A stretch of 64,000 bases of DNA from Dryocosmus kuriphilus (Eukaryota > Arthropoda > Insecta > Hymenoptera > Cynipidae). Within the stretch, counting starts at the first letter, position 1. Each line of letters starts with the position of its first letter. This document shows, in pieces, positions 58,828-64,000 of the stretch. The position numbers and the translations under genes are program-made. Location: positions 252,623,989-252,687,988 of the forward strand of contig CM076190.1 in NCBI GenBank assembly GCA_038277395.1, written 5' to 3'. The notes below the pieces were generated by a model, which was not told where the DNA came from, did no database searches, and saw only the letters and a program-made list of their open reading frames with translations.

Positions 58828-59158
58828 GAATACAAGAGCTTGCATGAAAAGGTGTATGAATATAAAGGAAGCAAAAGTTGTACGTCAGGATGGAGATGTA
58901 CGGCGAAAAATTGTCCATAAGAAATGTGTGACTATCGCCTGAAACGAATAACTTTGGATGCTTATGCGCCCGAAACGAAACTACTTAATGGTATAGTTAT
59001 GAATTAAATAAATTATATATATTAATCTTCTCTTTTCCTTTTTTTCCCCCAAAGTGTCAGTTTAATTTCTTTCATCAAACGGAAACTTTTCGTTATTAAA
59101 CTGATTTAATAATTAATAATTAATAATTAATAGTTAATTTGATGCGTTAATAACAGTA

Positions 59159-60478
59159 CGAGGGCCCACCCAAAAGAAACCGAAGTGCTTTTGTACAAAG
59201 TTATTATTTTGATTTTTCTACAAAAAAACATTTAATCTCCTTCAAAGTACTCTCCATTGGAGACAATACACTTATCTAATCTTTTATTCCATTGTTCGAA
59301 ACATTTTTTAAATTCCTCTTTTGTGATGCTTGACAGCGCCTCCGTCGTTTTTTCCTTCACTTCAGCTACGTCCGCAAAAACGCTTTCCTTTCATGTCCCT
59401 TTTCATTCGGGGGAATAAAAAAAAGTCACAGGGGGCTAAATCGGGTGAATAGGGTGGGTGAGGAACAGTGGCCATGCTATTTTTGGTCAAAAATCGGCGC
59501 ACAGGAAGAGCTGTGTGAGCAGGGGCGTTCTCGTGGTGGAAAAACCAGTCCCCCGACTGCCACAAATCAGGCCTTCTCCGTCGTAAACTGTTGCGCAATC
59601 TTTTCAAGACTTCCAGGTAAAATGCCTGATTAACTGTCTGACCCGGTGGAACAAATTCTGAATGGACGACTCCTCTCACATCGAAAAAAACAAATGAGCA
59701 TCGTCTTAATGTTTGACCTCACCTGACGAGCTTTTTTAGGGCGAGGCGAATTTTGAGTCTTCCATTGATTTGACTGTTGCTTAGTTTCAGGATCGTATCC
59801 ATAACACCACGATTCGTCACCTGTTATGACATTGGAAAAAAAGTTTGGATCATTTTGGAATTCCTCCTTCAAAGCAGAGCATGCTTGCACGCGGCCTTGT
59901 TTTTGCTCTGCAGTCAGCAGTCGAGGAACAAATTTTGCAGCCACCCTTCTCATCCCCAAATCTTCACTTAGAATTCTCTGTACTGAACTCCAACTCACGC
60001 CAGATTTCTCCACAACTCCTTCGATGGTCCTTCGTCGATCTTCCAGGATGATTTCACGAATTTTTTCAACATTTTCGTCGAGTCGGGCCGTCGAAGGACG
60101 TCCACAGCGAGGTTGATCGTCAATTGACATTTCTCCACTTTTAAAACGAGAAAACCACTCGAACACTTGAGTTTTTCCCATAGCATCATCCTTGTAGGCC
60201 GTTTTTAACATTTGAAGAGTTTCTGTGCTCCCGAGCAGGAAGCAAAACCTCACGTTGGCACGCTGATCACGAAAGTCAACCATCACAAAGAACGACGAGC
60301 GCGCAAAGCAAGAGTCACAAAAAAAATTACACACACCAAATGCAACCTTACACAGTGATAGCAGTTGGCATACTAACTGGTGAAAAGTGCCTCTACACGC
60401 ACCTACCGGCAAAAACCCGGTACTACAACAACTCCGCTCCCCACAACATCAGTTCGGTTTCTTTTGGGTAGGCCCTCG
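59159..60478 (-). mobile_element. Mariner element (1320 bp) inserted in duplication copy 2
   Basis: The ends CGAGGGCCCACCCAAAAGAA and, read inward from the right, CGAGGGCCTACCCAAAAGAA are inverted repeats differing at one position. TA flanks both sides (59157-59158 and 60479-60480). High TIR identity and few defects suggest a relatively young insertion. Confidence 0.93.
59232..60283 (-). pseudogene. Mariner transposase, two homopolymer frameshifts
   Basis: ATG 60283 gives MVDFRDQRANVRFCFLLGST. HTH part: VFEWFSRFKSGEMSIDDQPR. Then DLGMRRVAAKFVPRLLTAEQ, first Asp in VITGDESWCYGYDPETKQQS, HHENAPAHTAL at the second catalytic position (Glu instead of Asp) and LAPCDFFLF at the third. One extra T near 59688 and one extra T near 59370 break the frame. 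The C-terminus NGEYFEGD ends at 59232. It is otherwise complete and recent-looking. Confidence 0.9.
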
Positions 60479-60967
60479 TATATTATAAAATATACTTTGA
60501 TTCTTAAATTGCGCTAAGTTGAGTTTCTTTTTACGGAGTGTTTGTTTAGGGCTATACAGGTATATAAGAAAGTAAAGAAACTGAAATTGAACAAGAGTAA
60601 TTCAAACAACTACGTTTTTATTGAAGAATGTTAAATACTTTCCATATTAACACGCGCACACATTAAAAGTACTTACACAAAATATTTGATTTTAAATTCA
60701 AACAGCTTAGATTACAAGAAAGTTGGTATTTTATGTATTAAGAAAGCAATGTATCTCATAGAATAAAAAAACAAATTACAGATTATCATATTACGCAAAA
60801 AAAAATTTTATTCTGAAACCTTTGAAATTTTTCGCAATGGGTTTTCTTCCATTCATGTCCTAAAAAATATTTGATCCCTAGAAAGGTCGAAGAGGTAGAG
60901 CATAGTTAGAAAATTTTAAAACCGTGAGAGCCTGGAGCTCACAGTACGATTTTGGACCCTTTTCATG

Positions 60968-61006
60968 AGGTGCTTGATTATCGTGAGTCCCCTCGCCTCT
61001 CACGAC
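60968..61006 (-). repeat. 42-nt hairpin unit, distal copy downstream of gene copy 2
   Basis: Plus strand: GAGGTGCTTGATTA, then TCGTGAG (60981-60987), an 11-nt loop TCCCCTCGCCT and CTCACGA (60999-61005). It is about 360 bp beyond the gene's stop, same orientation. Confidence 0.85.
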
Positions 61007-61272
61007 CCAAGGTCCTCAATTGTCACAACACTCGAAAAAGCAAGAATTGTGTTTAAGTTATTATGTATAGTTTTTTGATAAAGAGAAAGTCGCGATGTTA
61101 CATAACCTCAAAAATAGGCCGAAATCGCGTGTTTTGCTCCTCTAGGTTAGGATACTTTAAAAACCTGACACGATAGAACAACTCTGATGCTGGTTTCGAA
61201 TTCAGATACCCAAGATCTACAGGAAATGACTCTTCATTTCCAATGTACAAGTTTCACGTAAACCTATGAACT

Positions 61273-61342
61273 ATCGTGAGCCCTCTCGCCTATCACGAGT
61301 CGGGGTGCTTGATTATCGTGAGTTCCCTCGCCACTCACGATC
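61273..61342 (-). promoter_or_regulatory. Two hairpin units directly downstream of gene copy 2
   Basis: The proximal unit has TCGTGAG (61316-61322), loop, CTCACGA (61334-61340), starting 21 nt after the stop codon at 61361. The distal unit (61274-61298) has TCGTGA/TCACGA. The stems are kept although the loop differs by two bases from copy 1 (TTCCCTCGCCA against TCCCCTCGCCT). Confidence 0.75.
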
Positions 61343-61360
61343 CGAGGTCCTCAATTGTCG

Positions 61361-61861
61361 TTAGTCACCGCGTCTTCCGCGCATGTTTTTTATAAGCCAG
61401 GCAGGTTTCGACAGTTCGGAATATTGTAAAGGGCCCTCACAAGTAAATCTTTTAAGAGTACGGTTATATGGCCCTAGGAAAAGAACACGCGGAGTTCCAC
61501 TCGGTAAACCTGCTTCAGACTGAGGCTTGAGTATTGTTTCCAGACCATTCATACCTGGTCTTGTTATAAAACAAGGATATTCTTTATTAGCTACAATTTT
61601 ATTATTGTCAGACTCAATTCTAACAATATTATTATTAGGAGGTAGTGGATATGCAAAATAGAAGCTGTTATCGGTCATTACAGTAATGAATCCGTGTGGA
61701 TCATCAACTGGTTCTTTGCAAACTTCATCGAGATTTCCATGAAGAATAAATGTATTTGTGATTTGTATATGAACTTGGCTTTCACGAGGAATAGGAAAAG
61801 CAGATTTCTCTTGTCTTGGATCAATATTTCTGGGCCTACTTGTTTCACCCACTCCGTCCAT
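61361..61861 (-). CDS. Intact ORF of unknown function, duplicated gene copy 2 (166 aa)
   Basis: ATG 61861 (MDGVGETSRPRNIDPRQEKS) lies 5 nt after a 3' splice-site-like sequence ending at 61867. A matching donor lies at 62209, so the 5'-UTR intron would be 343 bp. Conserved with copy 1: HGNLDEVCKEPVDDPHGF, VMTDNSFYFAYPLPPNNN, NKEYPCFITRPGMNGLET, LPSGTPRV and GPLQYSELSKP. The last 15 residues diverge most (basic GRRGD against RRRAD). No signal peptide or transmembrane helix. Function is unknown; it could be a host gene, or a gene captured and spread by mobile DNA. Confidence 0.7.
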   Translation of the reverse strand: MDGVGETSRPRNIDPRQEKSAFPIPRESQVHIQITNTFILHGNLDEVCKEPVDDPHGFITVMTDNSFYFAYPLPPNNNIVRIESDNNKIVANKEYPCFITRPGMNGLETILKPQSEAGLPSGTPRVLFLGPYNRTLKRFTCEGPLQYSELSKPAWLIKNMRGRRGD

Positions 61862-62559
61862 TGCACCTATGAAGGAAAATATGGATTTATGAAGTCTTTG
61901 CGCAATTAAGAAATAACTGTTATTAATTTAGGATACAAAAATCTTGTACAGGGCTCCTTCTGACCATAAATATTAAAGATGCTTTCAATGTTCGACCGCT
62001 AAGATGTATACAAAGAAATATTAATTATTAGGTTTTACGGTCCCATTCAGAATGAAAACAATTAAGTTTATGTAGATCGCTTTAATAATTCTGCAACGTT
62101 TCAATACTAATGCATGTCTTTTTCATGTTTATAGGTTACAAAAAAAGCTTTATTTACATAAATTCCATAAATCTAATATAAGAGAAAATGTAAAACAAAT
62201 TAAGGTTACCTGGAGATATCCATTAACGTAGAGATGGTATCTTTCATAATTGGAGTTAAAATTTATTTGTCTATAATATATGTGAAAATTATTTTTAAAA
62301 GTCCAAACGTCCAGTAATGAATAACCCACAAATAGGTGATGTAAACTTTTAAGACCCCATGAAAATTGAAGCGATTTGAATTAACGTTTTCACTACATTT
62401 AAAAACAAATTTGGTTCCTAACATTTCGCACGAAGACACAACAATGAATGACAATTAAACCTTACCTAAGATCGATATACATTGAACAATGATATTAAGG
62501 CGATTAGGTAAGAAACTAAAAGTGAGAGAGCGCCAAATTACGGGAAAGTTAAAAATTTT

Positions 62560-63430
62560 TTAATTTAAAGCTTTAATTCCTTTAATGCATATTTGTATAT
62601 CACATATTGTATATTTAAGATCTTTCCATAAAATACTTTGATAAATTTTATTTACATTTAATATTCCAGTTTGCAGGATTATAGAAAAATCATGATATTT
62701 AATAATGAAAATCAGCTCTATGATTTTCATTTGGTGTGTGTTACTTTCTCTTGCTAAAGTTTTTATAATTTTGAACTCAAAATCAAAATAATGATCAAAT
62801 TGCCAACAGTGTTTTGATAAACCCGTATTTTGATTTACATTTTTTACAATCTTTTTAATGTTCACTAACCCTAATTTTTAATCTTCGACCGAAAGAATAA
62901 CAGATAAATTTTCTATACTATCCACATCTTTCCTTTCTGTAAATATCTATTGTATTATTGTTTTTAAGATATTTGTTAATATTGAAATGTTTGAAATGGT
63001 TATAACTATTTAACCACCTATTTTTTATCATTGCTAGAGGTGTTCTAAATTTCAAGGATTCTTTCCTTCATAATATTATTTACCAATAAAAGAGGGTATT
63101 TATTGTTTAATAAGATCATTTTTAATTGACTTAAATAAAGCCACGTTTCAAACTATTGGTAACAAAAGCAAACCCATGCGGCAAGCTGATAACCGTTTAG
63201 AGTATTTATTATTAAATGAGAAGGTCATGTTATTAAAAGCTGTACGAGTAGCTATTAAAAATTCATTTTTTATTATTTTCGTAAGAATGAGGTTTAGATA
63301 TAATTTTTCTTCTATACAATCTGATGCAAGATCTAATGGGATATTATTGAACACTGAGAAAATATTCAATTAGACTAAAGAATGTGCTTGTGGTACTTTT
63401 ACTTTAGTCAATAATTCTTTAAATCAAAAC
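62560..63430 (-). mobile_element. Penelope-like retroelement fragment (RT and GIY-YIG region)
   Basis: On the minus strand, 63369-63148 reads SVFNNIPLDLASDCIEEKL then NNMTFSFNNKYSKRLSACRM, matching the Penelope RT pattern (SLFTNIPL...FxFNN..Y.Q..G..MG). Farther on, LKIRVSEH (about 62885) is followed, one frame off, by NTGLSKHCWQFDHYFDFEF, the C-terminal GIY-YIG nuclease-associated H...FDF block. The RT catalytic YxDD region and most of the nuclease are missing or unreadable between 63148 and 62900. Confidence 0.7.
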
Positions 63431-64000
63431 TGTTTTTAAAAAAACATCAATGTTACATGAAATAGGTTTTAAAAGATGTGAGATATATCTAGCTGGCTTC
63501 CGTTTCCTGCTCCAATATTGACAGTATGCATGTGGAAGGTCTGCTACCTTTTTGGCTTTTGTGAGCTGAAAAAGGGTTTTTTGGGATGAAAAAAGTGTGG
63601 GAAGGTAAGTGTTAGGAAGTGAAAAGTGGGAGTGAATGAGTGGATGACTCGTGGAAGGTGAAACAAAGGTAAAAAGGAGAAAAAGTGGTGTGTTCTTAGT
63701 GTGTGAGGTTAGGTTCCGCGTCTGTTTTATGTTGCTGTGTATGTTGATCGAGAGTGGGGTGGCGAATTTCAACGGACGTGGGAGACGAATGGCGAGCAGC
63801 ATTTTGTGTTTCAATATTTATTAGCGCTTTTAAAGTGAAAATAGTGCGAAGGAGGAAAGCCTGATGAGGGGTAGTAGGTAGCGGTGAGATGGTGTGAAAA
63901 TTCGCGCGGCAGATCGTCCAGTAGGTAAGGTAGGTAATTACCAGGCCGCAGAACAACATGCCGATTTCAAGAAGTCCGGTCCGAAAGGACAATAGAGGGC
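63431..64000. other. No recognised gene; strongly C-poor plus strand
   Basis: From about 63540 to 63890 the plus strand is rich in G, A and T and poor in C (for example GTGTGAGGTTAGGTTCCG, AAAAAGGAGAAAAAGTGG). Open frames on the minus strand (63992-63696 and 63814-63419) have no motif that I recognise. It may be the 5' region of another retroelement that continues to the right. Confidence 0.35.

Larger units (their letters stand above)
45960..58990 (+). mobile_element. LINE (endonuclease/RT), split by a nested mariner at 46831-57112
   Basis: The 5' half with endonuclease (about 45980-46830) and the 3' half with RT (57115-58827) read in the same direction. They join sensibly across the mariner insertion, with MPIDY before it and the next domain continuing after. 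The 3' end CCCGAAACG...CTTAATGGTATA (58960-58990) matches the ends of two other fragments here (44335 and 51990). Stops and shifts throughout; inactive. Confidence 0.85.
59003..62440 (-). other. Segmental duplication, copy 2 (partner 23632-26345)
   Basis: Homologous to copy 1 in the same orientation. The gene, 5' leader with donor site, hairpin units and flanks are all present. A 1.3-kb mariner (59159-60478) is inserted here and absent from copy 1, whose uninterrupted sequence (AATAGCTGTTCCGTATTAGA) is the empty site. Homology stops near 62440 against 26345. Confidence 0.88.

Noticed and set aside
24245..61342. Hairpin units as Helitron 3' ends
   Set aside because: No CTRR end or 5' TC partner, and the hairpins occur inside Tc1/mariner-type elements next to stop codons rather than at element ends.
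63419..63992. Two overlapping minus-strand frames at the right edge
   Set aside because: No motif; the open frames follow from the C-poor strand. Left as unassigned sequence.

Overview
This is AT-rich nuclear DNA of an arthropod, most likely an insect. There is no operon-like layout, no rRNA or tRNA gene that I could see, and almost no host gene. About three quarters of the recognisable sequence is transposable element (TE), including types typical of insects: a Jockey-clade LINE with a C2HC-type Gag, several Tc1/mariner families, a P element with a THAP domain, Harbinger, a Penelope-like element and a RAG1/Transib-like transposase. I cannot name the species.

Layout. 1-6.6 kb holds a Harbinger remnant and a decayed Jockey-type LINE, both on the minus strand. 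6.6-17.9 kb is gene-free: a 39-bp array, a large inverted repeat (7.1-7.7 and 12.8-13.5 kb), a 257-bp hAT-type MITE with an 8-bp target duplication, a full-length dead mariner (10487-11815), a 150-bp-period array and simple repeats. 17.9-23.6 kb holds two different DD41D Tc1/mariner-type elements, 20 bp apart inside one (TA)n tract; the first has an intact transposase. 23.6-26.3 kb and 59.0-62.4 kb are two copies of a segmental duplication, each with an intact ORF of 166-167 codons of unknown function. 27.4-29.7 kb is a six-copy array of about 366-bp units. 30.3-37.5 kb is an unclassified DNA transposon (8-bp target duplication) split by a P element that has its own 8-bp duplication. 38.9-44.2 kb holds a Tc1 remnant, a foldback MITE and another mariner. 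46.0-59.0 kb is a Russian-doll nest: a LINE split by an internally deleted mariner, split by a 9.3-kb element with a RAG1-like transposase, which itself carries a LINE 3' fragment and a 2.1-kb element. The right edge holds a Penelope-like remnant.

Most unusual signal. A roughly 42-nt hairpin unit (stem GTGAG/CTCAC, constant G-rich loop, then a tail ending in CACCCCG) lies 20-30 nt after the stop codon of four ORFs from three unrelated protein families, always in the sense orientation. These are the two DD41D transposases and both copies of the unknown gene. It looks like a shared 3'-UTR module or a hitch-hiking minisatellite.

Most elements could be delimited by matching terminal inverted repeats and target duplications read directly from the sequence. 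Calls of protein family rest on motif recognition by eye, without database searches.
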